Source: Bacillota bacterium
GTDB lineage: Bacteria; Bacillota_A; Clostridia; Peptostreptococcales; Anaerovoracaceae
NCBI GenBank assembly: GCA_017437925.1
Contig: JAFRWQ010000264.1
Location: 1-23,538 of the forward strand
Length of the DNA: 23,538 nucleotides
Direction of reading: 5' to 3'
Shown: positions 15,153 through 22,297 of the stretch, in pieces
How positions within the stretch are numbered: the first letter of the stretch is position 1
Layout: every line of letters begins with the position of its first letter
Notes under the pieces: model-generated
What the model was told of the DNA's origin: nothing
The model's database searches: none
The model's input: only the letters and a program-made list of their open reading frames with translations
Translations under genes and position numbers: made by a program

Positions 15153-18037
15153 CTCAGTTTCCTCCCTTCTTCCTTAAGACTGTGAAATTCCATGCCGGGG
15201 AAAAGCCCGCCGACCAGCTCCCCTACGTCGGACACGGGAACCACCTCCATGCCCTGATCGTCCAGGCAGCCCTCGGCCAGGGCCTCCTCGAAGTTCTCCC
15301 TGGGAACGTAGACCTTCCTGATGCCCGCGGCGGCCGCAGCCCTCAGCTTTTCCACGAAGCCTCCCACGGGGGCGATCTCGCCGTAGGCCTTGAGCTCTCC
15401 GGTGAGGGCTGTGTCGGGAAGAGAGAGTCCTGTCTTGTACGAGAGCAGGGCTGCCAGCAGGGCGGTGCCTGCCGAAGGTCCTTCCTTTTCGATGCCGGCG
15501 GGGGAGGAGTGGACGAAGACGCTGCCGGTATCCTCTCCCAGAAGCCTTGAAGCCACGTTCCTCGCCAGCTCAGCAGATTCAAGGTAGGATCCTTTGGCAA
15601 GGCCGGTCACCCTGCTGCGCTTTGAGGGATCCCCGCAGACCTCTATGTCTATTGTGGTCCCGACGTCCCCGCAGACCGCAAGGGCCGTGACCCTGCCGCA
15701 GCCCATCTTTCCGCAGGCCCTGGGCACGAGGGGCTTTCCCAGGCAGTCCCTTACGAAGAACTCGTCTATCTCGGGCTCTTTGCCGCTTAACACTGCCTTG
15801 CGGCTCGCCCTCTTGTAGAGGGTATCTATGCAGCGCTCCAGGTCTCTCACCCCTCCGGCCGGGTTGTAGCGGTCCACGAGTAGGGCGAGGATGTCGCCTT
15901 GGATCTCCCTTTCGCAGCCCAGCTCCTTCCTGATCCTGGGGGAGATGTAGTCCTTTGCGATGGTCAAGGCTTCCCTGCGGCTGTAGGACCTGAGCTGAGC
16001 GACGCGGCAGCGGTTGAGCAGGGGGTAGGGGATCTTCGTAAGGTCGTTGGCTGTGCAGATGAAGAGGAGATCGTCGGTGGAGTACATGCACTCGTAGTAG
16101 GCGTCTCTCGCGTTCTGCTGGTCGAAGATGTTGTAGAGCACGTTGTGCAGGGCCGGCACGCCGGGCTTGTCCAGCTCGTCTATGATGACCACGGCGGAGA
16201 GGCTGCTCACGTTTTTGGCGCAGAGGCTGCCCAGAAGGCCGGGTTTGAGCTCCGGGAAGCCGCTGATCTCCCTGGGGTCGGTGATCTGGTTGAAGGGTAT
16301 GTGTATCACGGGGACCCCGAGGGCTTCGGCGACGGCGTCTGCGAAGAGGGTCTTTCCTACTCCGGCGGGACCGCTGAGTATGATGGGGGTCAGGCGGTTC
16401 GCCGGATTCTTTTCGTGGGCCCAGATCTGGTCGGCCACGGTATCGAGGGGCTTGTCCATGCCGTAGACCTTCTTTTTTACCTCATTAAGATTCACCAGGC
16501 CTTCCGAGAAGCTGCGGCGGCGCAGGTTGCCCAGGTCCACCAGCTTCTTTTCGATCTTCTTCCTGTCTTCGGCGGAGGCATTGTCGTAGTCGTCCAGGAG
16601 CTCCGCCACCCTTTCCCTGACGCCCGGGTCCATCTCGTCCCTGCAGAGAATGAAGCGGTTCCTGACGCCCAGGGCGGTTCTGGCGGGGGAAGCGCAGATG
16701 CTCTCCTTGTCCCTGAGAAGGGTGTAGTATTCGGGAAGGTCTTCTCTTTCGACTCTTACAGTCCCTTCGGGTATCCTGCTCATGATCTCCCAGACTATGG
16801 TCTTCATATGGAGCACGTTGCCGGCCCTGGAATACTTAAGGGCGATGTCTTCCTTTACTTCCTCGCTGAAAGTGACCCCGTCCCCCGTCCTTCCGTTCTC
16901 CTCTTCAAAGCGCTCCTTCCAGAAATCGACGTAACCGATCATCTCTTCATCGCTGTATTCGCAGGCTTCCATCACCGTCATCTCCGAGCTGTCCAGGCAG
17001 GCAAGGCGGTCGCAGTTCTCGGCGGTGAAGAATACCCAGACCGAAGAGGTGTCCACGTCGGAGGCCAGAAGCTCGTTCTTGTAGACCCCGCTGACCAGGG
17101 GCTGGAAGGCCAGGAGCACGTCGTCGCTCTTGATCTTGTCTATGTCCTTGATCAGCATGGCGCCCTGGCCGGCGGTCGAAAGCATCTCGGCAAAGGATCC
17201 CACAGTGGCGTTGGAGTAGACCGTGCTGCTTCCCACTATGGGAGCCACGTCGTAGAGCCCCGCGCAGGAAAAGGACGCGGTCTTAAGGCCCGATAAGGAG
17301 CAGAATTCAAGGATCAGCCTTTCCATATCCCTTCCCCTGCGGCCCGTCAGGGCGAACCTGGGGGCTCTGTGGAGGGGGTCGTTCTGGTACTTGGCCAGGG
17401 CCCGGCAGAGCAGGTCCTTGATGGGAGCCTGGCCGATGAAGCGCCTGTCCAGCTCATCCCTTATGCGGGACACGTCGGCGGTCAGCACCGAAAGGTCGGC
17501 TCCGTTGATGAAGTTGACGTAGAAGGCCAGCTGCTTCATGATGCGGCTCCTCTCGTCGCCGTCGGCGCTGTCAAAGCGGGACATGAGGCTTTCGATGCGG
17601 GCCCTCCGGGAGGCGGTGTACTTGCTGTGGAGCACCGCGAACTTGGCTTTGAGCTCTTCGAGGGAGCTCATGCTGAGGTCCTTCGCGTTCTCCTCCCCGG
17701 GGCTTGCCAGATGGTCGCCTATGTTTCCCTCCTGGCTGATCAGGCCCGAGATCTTCCCCCGGGGCATGTTCTCAACCACCGAGAGCAGGCGGGTGTAGAC
17801 CTCCATGTCGCCTCCTGCGAACTCCCTGATCTTTTCGTCTATGCGGCAGAGCCTGACCGAGACCACGCTTACGACCGGGGTGATGATGGAGGAGGGGAGG
17901 TAGGTGATCTCTATGGGGTTGCCCTCGAAGCGGCGGGCGCTCCAGTAGTCGGCGCAGCGGTTGGTCTTGAGGACTGTTGCGCTGCCGTCTTCGGCTTCAA
18001 GCCTTATTTCTGAAACGAGGGGAGTGATCTCCTTCAC
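15149..18037 (-). CDS. Lon-type ATP-dependent protease with tandem AAA+ modules (N-terminus interrupted, see next entry)
   Basis: The continuous frame gives 962 residues. Residues about 190-340 look like an AAA+ module whose Walker A is lost (ALTGRRGRD) but which keeps a Walker-B-like MLIKDIDK and a sensor-like VWVFFTAEN. A second AAA+ module near 550-720 is intact: GPAGVGKT, VVIIDELDK, LLFICTAND, PLLNRCRV (Arg finger region) and sensor-2 GGVRDLERCI. The C-terminal S16 Lon protease domain has the nucleophile Ser in EGPSAG (near 855) and the partner Lys in GGFVEKLRAA (near 895), so it should be active. The usual Lon N-domain is absent. The frame opens with GTG at 18037 without its own ribosome binding site. 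The upstream fragment with a strong site is probably its true beginning. It ends overlapping the 598-residue gene. The protein would unfold and cut proteins, plausibly those marked by the neighbouring ubiquitin-like system. Confidence 0.88.
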   Translation of the reverse strand: MKEITPLVSEIRLEAEDGSATVLKTNRCADYWSARRFEGNPIEITYLPSSIITPVVSVVSVRLCRIDEKIREFAGGDMEVYTRLLSVVENMPRGKISGLISQEGNIGDHLASPGEENAKDLSMSSLEELKAKFAVLHSKYTASRRARIESLMSRFDSADGDERSRIMKQLAFYVNFINGADLSVLTADVSRIRDELDRRFIGQAPIKDLLCRALAKYQNDPLHRAPRFALTGRRGRDMERLILEFCSLSGLKTASFSCAGLYDVAPIVGSSTVYSNATVGSFAEMLSTAGQGAMLIKDIDKIKSDDVLLAFQPLVSGVYKNELLASDVDTSSVWVFFTAENCDRLACLDSSEMTVMEACEYSDEEMIGYVDFWKERFEEENGRTGDGVTFSEEVKEDIALKYSRAGNVLHMKTIVWEIMSRIPEGTVRVEREDLPEYYTLLRDKESICASPARTALGVRNRFILCRDEMDPGVRERVAELLDDYDNASAEDRKKIEKKLVDLGNLRRRSFSEGLVNLNEVKKKVYGMDKPLDTVADQIWAHEKNPANRLTPIILSGPAGVGKTLFADAVAEALGVPVIHIPFNQITDPREISGFPELKPGLLGSLCAKNVSSLSAVVIIDELDKPGVPALHNVLYNIFDQQNARDAYYECMYSTDDLLFICTANDLTKIPYPLLNRCRVAQLRSYSRREALTIAKDYISPRIRKELGCEREIQGDILALLVDRYNPAGGVRDLERCIDTLYKRASRKAVLSGKEPEIDEFFVRDCLGKPLVPRACGKMGCGRVTALAVCGDVGTTIDIEVCGDPSKRSRVTGLAKGSYLESAELARNVASRLLGEDTGSVFVHSSPAGIEKEGPSAGTALLAALLSYKTGLSLPDTALTGELKAYGEIAPVGGFVEKLRAAAAAGIRKVYVPRENFEEALAEGCLDDQGMEVVPVSDVGELVGGLFPGMEFHSLKEEGRKLR

Positions 18038-18147
18038 CGATACCAGTTTTCCGGAAGCCTTGAGCCTCTCGGGGCATCCTTGTCGTTCAGCTCCCTGTTG
18101 ATCGCCGTGATCAGAGCTTCGCTGCTGATGATCCTGTCTCTGTTCAT
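18034..18147 (-). pseudogene. N-terminal fragment of the Lon-type gene, cut off by an apparent one-base frameshift
   Basis: A 37-codon frame starts at ATG 18147 behind AAAGGAGG, the best ribosome binding site near the Lon-type gene. It reads MNRDRIISSEALITAINREL and then NDKDA before a run of four G on the plus strand (18071-18074). After that run, the frame that reads sensibly is the Lon frame (PERLKASGKLVSVKEI). One extra C in the run would fuse both into a protein of about 999 residues. As the sequence stands, the fragment stops at a TGA overlapping the GTG of the large frame (GTGA). Either this is a base error or mutation, or a short upstream peptide truly couples to a GTG start. I favour the frameshift. 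Confidence 0.6.
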
Positions 18148-18221
18148 TTGTTTTCCTCCTTTCGGTTTATGCGCGTTCTTTCGGCGCGGCTTTGCGCGTT
18201 TATATCAGTCTCTTCCGCCCG

Positions 18222-18833
18222 TCATATCACGGTAAGAGCGGGAAGGCTCGCGGCTCCGCCCAGCATCGAGGCCTCGGCGAAAAGCACGAATCTCATCATA
18301 TCCGGCATGAAGAGCATCACCGTGATGACGGTCAAACTGTAGTATACGGGTCCCTGCAGCAGGTCGCGGTGGACCAGGTCCAGCAGTTCTTCGACGGTCC
18401 AGGCATTCCTGGTGCACTGCATGAGGCTGTCGTCGCGCAGTATGTCCCTTATCTGAAAGGCGCTTACGGCCAGGGGGTAGGCGGTGACGTAGACTGCCAG
18501 TATGCCCAGGGACAGGGGGCCGTTCGTCATGAGGGCGTACCTGCTGTAGGCGAAGGGGAGCAGGGGCAGGAAGATCGCGAAGGCGGTCTTGGTCCTGAAG
18601 TCCCTTTTAAGGCCCAGCATTATGAGGACCCAGCCGCAGCCCAGGATGAAGACGGAGCCGCAGAGCAGCCAGAGCCTTCTGCCGCAGAATATGAAGCTTC
18701 CGAGGCGCACGACCAGGGGAAGGACGCCCAGCTTCATGCCCGCCGCGATGACAGCGGCCGAGGCCGCCGCGCAGAGCAGGGAATAGAGGGCCGCCTTTTG
18801 CCACTCCCTTAAGGTGATGACGATCTCTTTCAT
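18222..18833 (-). CDS. Multi-pass membrane protein of unknown function in the ubiquitin-like cassette
   Basis: This 203-residue protein has about five hydrophobic stretches long enough to cross the membrane: ALYSLLCAAASAAVIAAG, LWLLCGSVFILGCGWVLIML, TAFAIFLPLLPFAY, LSLGILAVYVTAYPLAV and YSLTVITVMLFMP. Between the fourth and fifth is a cytoplasmic-looking charged loop (FQIRDILRDDS through VEELLDLVHRD). No family was recognised. AAAAGGAGG precedes the ATG, 22 bases after the transglutaminase-like gene. It may anchor the system at the membrane; that is inference. The stop is followed by 74 bases before the Lon-type N-terminal fragment. Confidence 0.78.
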   Translation of the reverse strand: MKEIVITLREWQKAALYSLLCAAASAAVIAAGMKLGVLPLVVRLGSFIFCGRRLWLLCGSVFILGCGWVLIMLGLKRDFRTKTAFAIFLPLLPFAYSRYALMTNGPLSLGILAVYVTAYPLAVSAFQIRDILRDDSLMQCTRNAWTVEELLDLVHRDLLQGPVYYSLTVITVMLFMPDMMRFVLFAEASMLGGAASLPALTVI

Positions 18834-18855
18834 TTTCTTTCCTCCTTTTGTATGC

Positions 18856-19623
18856 TCAGGCTCCGGCTTTTTCGCTGCCGCGGGGCTCTGCCGCCAGCTC
18901 CTCTATCCCGGGCTCGTCTCCCTCGTAGCCCATTAGCCTGAGTCTCGCGGGATTCATCAGGACCGGCTGAAGGACAGGGCCTTTGGCGGCGGAGCAGATG
19001 AGAGAAGTGACGTCTATGTAGAGAGGGCGGCCCCTTGATTCCACTATGTTCCAGGCGTGGGGGGTGCCGCCGAGCTTTCCCATGACCAGGGCGCAGGGGA
19101 CTTCCATGTGCTGGCAGTAGAGCAGGTAGAGCTTGGCTATGCCCTCGCAGACCGAAAGTCCGTCGCTCAGGGCCCCGTATATCGAGTGGTACATAAGGGC
19201 ATTCGCGTTCTCGCCCTCCTTGTAGCGTATGTCCTTTGCCATCTCCAGGGCTATGGCCCTGCTGAGCCTTGCTTTCGGCGTGTTTTTGAGCCTCTGCCTC
19301 ATGTCCTGTATGCTGTTCTCCGCCCTGTGGACCCCCGAGGTGATGAAGCGCATATCGCTGAGAAGCAGGTCGAACATGACGCCCAGGCACCTTCCCGTTC
19401 CGGGCAGTACGGCCTTCCTGTAGGTCCAGAAATCCACGTAGAAGAGCTCGGGATGGTCTCTGTGGACCGCCCTCACGGCGGCGTCGGCGTCCTTTGGGCT
19501 CACCGGGGCGTCGAAGAGCACGGTGGTCTTTAAGGCGAAGAGCTCTTCAGCGATCTTTCTGTAGGCAGCCTTCTGAGGACCGCTTAAGAAGGACCTGTAC
19601 TGGGTCGGTGCTATTGCGCTCAT
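18856..19623 (-). CDS. Transglutaminase-like (papain-fold) cysteine protein
   Basis: This 255-residue protein has a transglutaminase-core arrangement in its second half. A Cys near residue 158 sits in GLSVCEGIAKLYLLY, a His near 187 in TPHAWNIVE and an Asp near 203 in LYIDVTS. This is the order and spacing of the Cys-His-Asp triad in bacterial transglutaminase-like peptidases. The first 150 residues are largely helical, with a block HRDHPELFYVDFW that often precedes such domains in Bacillota. No signal peptide is present, so it acts inside the cell. GGAGG precedes the ATG. In this company it may act as a peptidase on the ubiquitin-like tag, a maturation enzyme, or a cross-linker; the sequence does not choose among them. 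Confidence 0.82.
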   Translation of the reverse strand: MSAIAPTQYRSFLSGPQKAAYRKIAEELFALKTTVLFDAPVSPKDADAAVRAVHRDHPELFYVDFWTYRKAVLPGTGRCLGVMFDLLLSDMRFITSGVHRAENSIQDMRQRLKNTPKARLSRAIALEMAKDIRYKEGENANALMYHSIYGALSDGLSVCEGIAKLYLLYCQHMEVPCALVMGKLGGTPHAWNIVESRGRPLYIDVTSLICSAAKGPVLQPVLMNPARLRLMGYEGDEPGIEELAAEPRGSEKAGA

Positions 19624-19651
19624 GCTTCCTCCTTTCCGCCGCGGGCGGGGC

Positions 19652-19945
19652 CTACCAGCTGTGGTGGCAGACCCCGCAGACCCAGCGGGGTCCGTCCGCG
19701 GTCACGGTCTCCGTAATATCGCTTCCGGAGCTGTGGCAGACCGGGCACCAGCGGGCTCTCACGTTCCTCACCAGGCCCGGGCTGTCCGTCTCCAGGGCGT
19801 GAAGGCTCGGCGGTCTGTAATCGCTGTCCGGGAGAATCCGGAGCGGGGCCCTGGCCCTGTAATCCGGGTCCGGAGTTATTACTATGCGCCGGGGGACCCT
19901 GTATGTGGGGTCGGGCTCGATGCGTATGACCGTCCTTTCGTCCAT
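19652..19945 (-). CDS. Small zinc-ribbon protein with P-D-x-x-Y-R repeats
   Basis: This 97-residue protein has two parts. The first 50 residues hold three imperfect repeats, EPDPTYRVPRR, TPDPDYRARAP and LPDSDYRPP. The last 32 form a zinc ribbon with Cys-Pro-Val-Cys and Cys-Gly-Val-Cys pairs separated by about 20 residues (WCPVC ... WVCGVC). I recognise no family beyond the ribbon. Its ATG follows the stop of the JAMM gene directly (TAGATG), with its ribosome binding site inside that gene's last codons, so the two are tightly coupled. A role as an adaptor or substrate-recognition factor, possibly RING-like in placement, is speculative; a single two-Cys-pair ribbon is not a RING. Confidence 0.8.
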   Translation of the reverse strand: MDERTVIRIEPDPTYRVPRRIVITPDPDYRARAPLRILPDSDYRPPSLHALETDSPGLVRNVRARWCPVCHSSGSDITETVTADGPRWVCGVCHHSW

Positions 19946-20596
19946 CTACTGCCTCCTTCTGCTCCTGCGCTTCCTGCGGCGCCTTTCGCGCTGCCTTTTC
20001 ATCCTCTTTTCGTAGCGTATCTGCCCGGGGCTCTTTTCCTTTTCGGCCCTGCGGGGCTTACCTGAGGCTGGAGCGAAGATCTCGCGGGCGTCCAAAGGGT
20101 ACATTATGCCGGGGATCTCGGTCTCCGAGGGCCCCAGGAAGACCTTCCAGTCCCCGGAGTGGGGGTTGAGTATGACCGTGAGGTCGTCGGGCTTGCCGAA
20201 GTGGTCGCGTATGTTCTCGCGGTCGACGCTGCTTACGAAGACCGGAGTCCCGAAGGTGTGGCTGTGGACCCAGCCCAGGCGGACGAAGCCGGTGCGCAGC
20301 GGTTCCGGTATCTCCTCGTCCCTGATGCGCCGGTACTCCCTCTGGAGCCTGATGTTCTCCTCGGGCGGCCAGTAAAGGTAGGAGGGGGTCCCCCTGCAGC
20401 CCGCCGCCGGTATGAAGTGGGTCGCGAGAGCCCTGGTCCTTCCGGGCTTTGCGCTTTCGTAGAAGCCCAGTATCCAGCCGCCCTTTTCGACCCGGTTGTC
20501 GCGCCTCTCTTCGCCGACCCCGAAGTATTCTTTGATGTCCCTTCCCGCCTTGGGCAGAAAGCGGAGAAGGTCTCCCGTGCTGCTGTAGTATCCCAT
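19946..20596 (-). CDS. JAMM/JAB1-MPN metalloprotease (deubiquitinase-like isopeptidase) with Arg-rich tail
   Basis: This 216-residue protein carries a JAMM zinc-protease motif: Glu37 in VEKGGWILG, then His111-x-His113 (GWVHSHTFG), Ser122 and Asp125 in VSSVDREN. The FVSSVD block resembles AMSH-type deubiquitinases; the spacing between the second His and Ser is one residue longer than in AMSH. Such enzymes remove ubiquitin-like tags or trim their precursors. The last 40 residues are extremely basic, dominated by Arg and Lys, and could bind nucleic acid, ribosome or acidic membrane. GGGAGG precedes the ATG, two bases after the E1-like stop. The position after E1, E2 and Ubl genes supports a tag-removal role. 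Confidence 0.9.
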   Translation of the reverse strand: MGYYSSTGDLLRFLPKAGRDIKEYFGVGEERRDNRVEKGGWILGFYESAKPGRTRALATHFIPAAGCRGTPSYLYWPPEENIRLQREYRRIRDEEIPEPLRTGFVRLGWVHSHTFGTPVFVSSVDRENIRDHFGKPDDLTVILNPHSGDWKVFLGPSETEIPGIMYPLDAREIFAPASGKPRRAEKEKSPGQIRYEKRMKRQRERRRRKRRSRRRQ

Positions 20597-20598
20597 CG

Positions 20599-21885
20599 CT
20601 ATACCTCCCTTTCCGCCGCGGGCTCTGCTTCCGTTATCTGCGGGATCACCGCCTTCTCGTCGCCGTCGAGCTCGAGGAAAAGGGGCAGTCTGGCCTCGTC
20701 TTCGTGATCGAATTCGACTATGTGGAGCGGGGGGATGCCTATCTCCTTAAGGCTCATCCCCAGGACCTTTTCTTCGGTCCTTCCCAGGCTGAAGTCGTAG
20801 ACCCGCTGAGAGTTCGAGGGAAAAAGGGGCTCGCGGCCTTCCTCTTTGCACCTGCCGCAGAGCAGGTCGCTGTCGAGAAGGGTGAACTGGGGCCTGTAGA
20901 TCTCTATGGGGCTGCGGCAGCTCTTGCAAAAGCCCGTGGTGACGAAGGCCCTGTTGCTGATGGGAATGCAGTCCTTTTCGAGGGAGAGCCTGTAGCCTTC
21001 GCCGTAGATCCCGGCGACCTTTTCCAGGACGCTTCCCAGCTTCTCATCGGCGGAAAGGCCCGAGGACCTTACTCCGCCCAGCTCTGCGTAATTGATGTGG
21101 TTATCGCAGTCGGCCCTTAAGGGGATGTTGAAGTTCATCAGCTTTCTCGCCCCCGAGCTGTAGCTGCTGAGCACCCCGTACCTGGGGTCGTAGAGCTTGC
21201 TGTCCGGGAACTTTTCATTGTGGAGGATCTTGATCGCGGCCTCCGCGGCCATGGCTCCCGCCTGGGCCGCCGAGGTGATGATGGTGGCGGCGCGGCCCTC
21301 CTTCGCTCCTTCTCTTAAGGTCACGTCGCAGCTGTTCCTGACCCTGATCAGGGCGTCTTCCCTTGCCCGGGGTGTCATGGTGCAGGCGTAGCAGGGCGTA
21401 TCCTTTTCGGGGGACGAGGTGAAGAGGGTCCAGTTGAAGCCGTCTATGCCCACGTCCACGCAGGGCTTTCCCAAAAGCTTGCACACGCGGCTCACGTAGA
21501 GCCTGGTCTGGTGGTTGTCCACGCAGTTGATGACGATGTCGCAGCGCCTTAAGACTCCCTCGCCCAGGCCGGTGCACACGTCCGCCGCCAGCCAGTCGGC
21601 CCTGGGGGCTTTGACGACGCTGAGCCTCTTAAAGCCTTCCGCCGCCAACCGCGCCTTGGACTCGCCTATGTCCGCCCGGGAAAAGAGGACGGTCCCGGGA
21701 AGGTTGGTGTCGCTGACATGGTCCATGTCTGCGACGAAGAGGGCGGAAAAGCCGGTAAGGGCCAGATTCTTGATGACCTCGTTGGCGGTCCTGCCCGCTC
21801 CTATTACTCCTATGACCGCGCTGTCGATGAGGCTCTGCTTAAAGCCTTCTATCCTCTCCTGACGGTCTGTGATCGATTTGCTCAT
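20599..21885 (-). CDS. E1/ThiF/MoeB-like ubiquitin-activating enzyme with C-terminal zinc knuckle
   Basis: This 428-residue adenylating enzyme has a Rossmann ATP-binding loop VIGAGRTANEVIKNLALTG (residues 27-45). It also has the VADMDHVSDTNL strand end and the DIGESKA segment, all typical of E1-like proteins, and Asp123 in NCVDNHQTR matches the Mg-ATP Asp. A Cys pair TPCYACT (165-168) matches the ThiF/MoeB PCYxC position. The usual NLNRQ Arg is replaced (NLPGT), and the third Gly of the loop is Ala. A late zinc knuckle (CKSC and CGRC about 25 residues apart) and about 90 further residues extend the protein. AAGGAGG fixes the start at 21885 rather than the longer frame. It should adenylate the C-terminus of the upstream Ubl and pass it to the E2-like protein. 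Confidence 0.9.
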   Translation of the reverse strand: MSKSITDRQERIEGFKQSLIDSAVIGVIGAGRTANEVIKNLALTGFSALFVADMDHVSDTNLPGTVLFSRADIGESKARLAAEGFKRLSVVKAPRADWLAADVCTGLGEGVLRRCDIVINCVDNHQTRLYVSRVCKLLGKPCVDVGIDGFNWTLFTSSPEKDTPCYACTMTPRAREDALIRVRNSCDVTLREGAKEGRAATIITSAAQAGAMAAEAAIKILHNEKFPDSKLYDPRYGVLSSYSSGARKLMNFNIPLRADCDNHINYAELGGVRSSGLSADEKLGSVLEKVAGIYGEGYRLSLEKDCIPISNRAFVTTGFCKSCRSPIEIYRPQFTLLDSDLLCGRCKEEGREPLFPSNSQRVYDFSLGRTEEKVLGMSLKEIGIPPLHIVEFDHEDEARLPLFLELDGDEKAVIPQITEAEPAAEREV

Positions 21886-21914
21886 TTTCTGACCTCCTTC
21901 GCGCTTTTCTTCAT

Positions 21915-21941
21915 CGGGGCGGACGCCCGCGGCCCGCCCCG
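21915..21941 (-). other. GC-rich hairpin between the Ubl and E1 genes
   Basis: Arms cggggcgg and ccgccccg pair over 8 bp around an 11-base loop in the 105-base gap between the Ubl stop and the E1 start. No T-run follows on either strand, so it is not a normal terminator. It could protect the 3' end of a shorter Ubl mRNA. Confidence 0.45.
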
Positions 21942-21990
21942 GCTCCCTGTTCAACGTGCATTTCCGCGTTCTTTGCGCGGGGCCTTCCCT

Positions 21991-22236
21991 CTATCCGGCC
22001 TTGGCCGCGGTGGCTACGTGGAGCACGTCCTTGTCCCGGATGCCGTTCTCGGCCAGGGTCTTGGCCTGGTCGAGGGCGTCCTCGGACTTGTTCTTCATGA
22101 CCAGCAGGTTCTGGCCGGCGGGGACCATTCTTCTCTCGCCCAGCTGGCGGAGCAGGTCTCCCAGGATGATGTCGGTCTGGGTGCTGATCTCGTTTTCGTC
22201 GGCGTCATAGCAGACTGTGATGTTGATGGTTTCCAT
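21991..22236 (-). CDS. Ubiquitin-like beta-grasp protein (Ubl, YukD/EsaB-like)
   Basis: This 81-residue protein has the right size and pattern for ubiquitin. It opens with a beta hairpin (INITVCYDADENEIS), then the main helix (ILGDLLRQLGE), a strand with LLVMKNK, and the end block LAENGIRDKDVLHVA. That block corresponds to the 'tL.e.gI.dgd.lh' close of Ubl and YukD proteins. The C-terminus is a flexible AAKAG, so it ends in one exposed Gly rather than Gly-Gly. This is compatible with adenylation by the downstream E1 without prior trimming. It sits between the E2-like and E1-like genes. GGAGG lies seven bases before the ATG. It is the likely protein tag of the system. Confidence 0.85.
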   Translation of the reverse strand: METINITVCYDADENEISTQTDIILGDLLRQLGERRMVPAGQNLLVMKNKSEDALDQAKTLAENGIRDKDVLHVATAAKAG

Positions 22237-22297
22237 AGTGCGCCTCCTTTGCTTTTGAGCGTTTTATCCGGTTTTGACTGTTTTGCTCAGGCGGCCC

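Noticed and set aside
15899..17296. 465-codon plus-strand open frame opposite the Lon-type gene
   Set aside because: The minus-strand frame has intact AAA+ and protease motifs; the plus-strand frame is an antisense shadow.
19652..19945. RING-type E3 ligase for the zinc-ribbon protein
   Set aside because: Only two Cys pairs are present, without the cross-brace Cys/His set of a RING.
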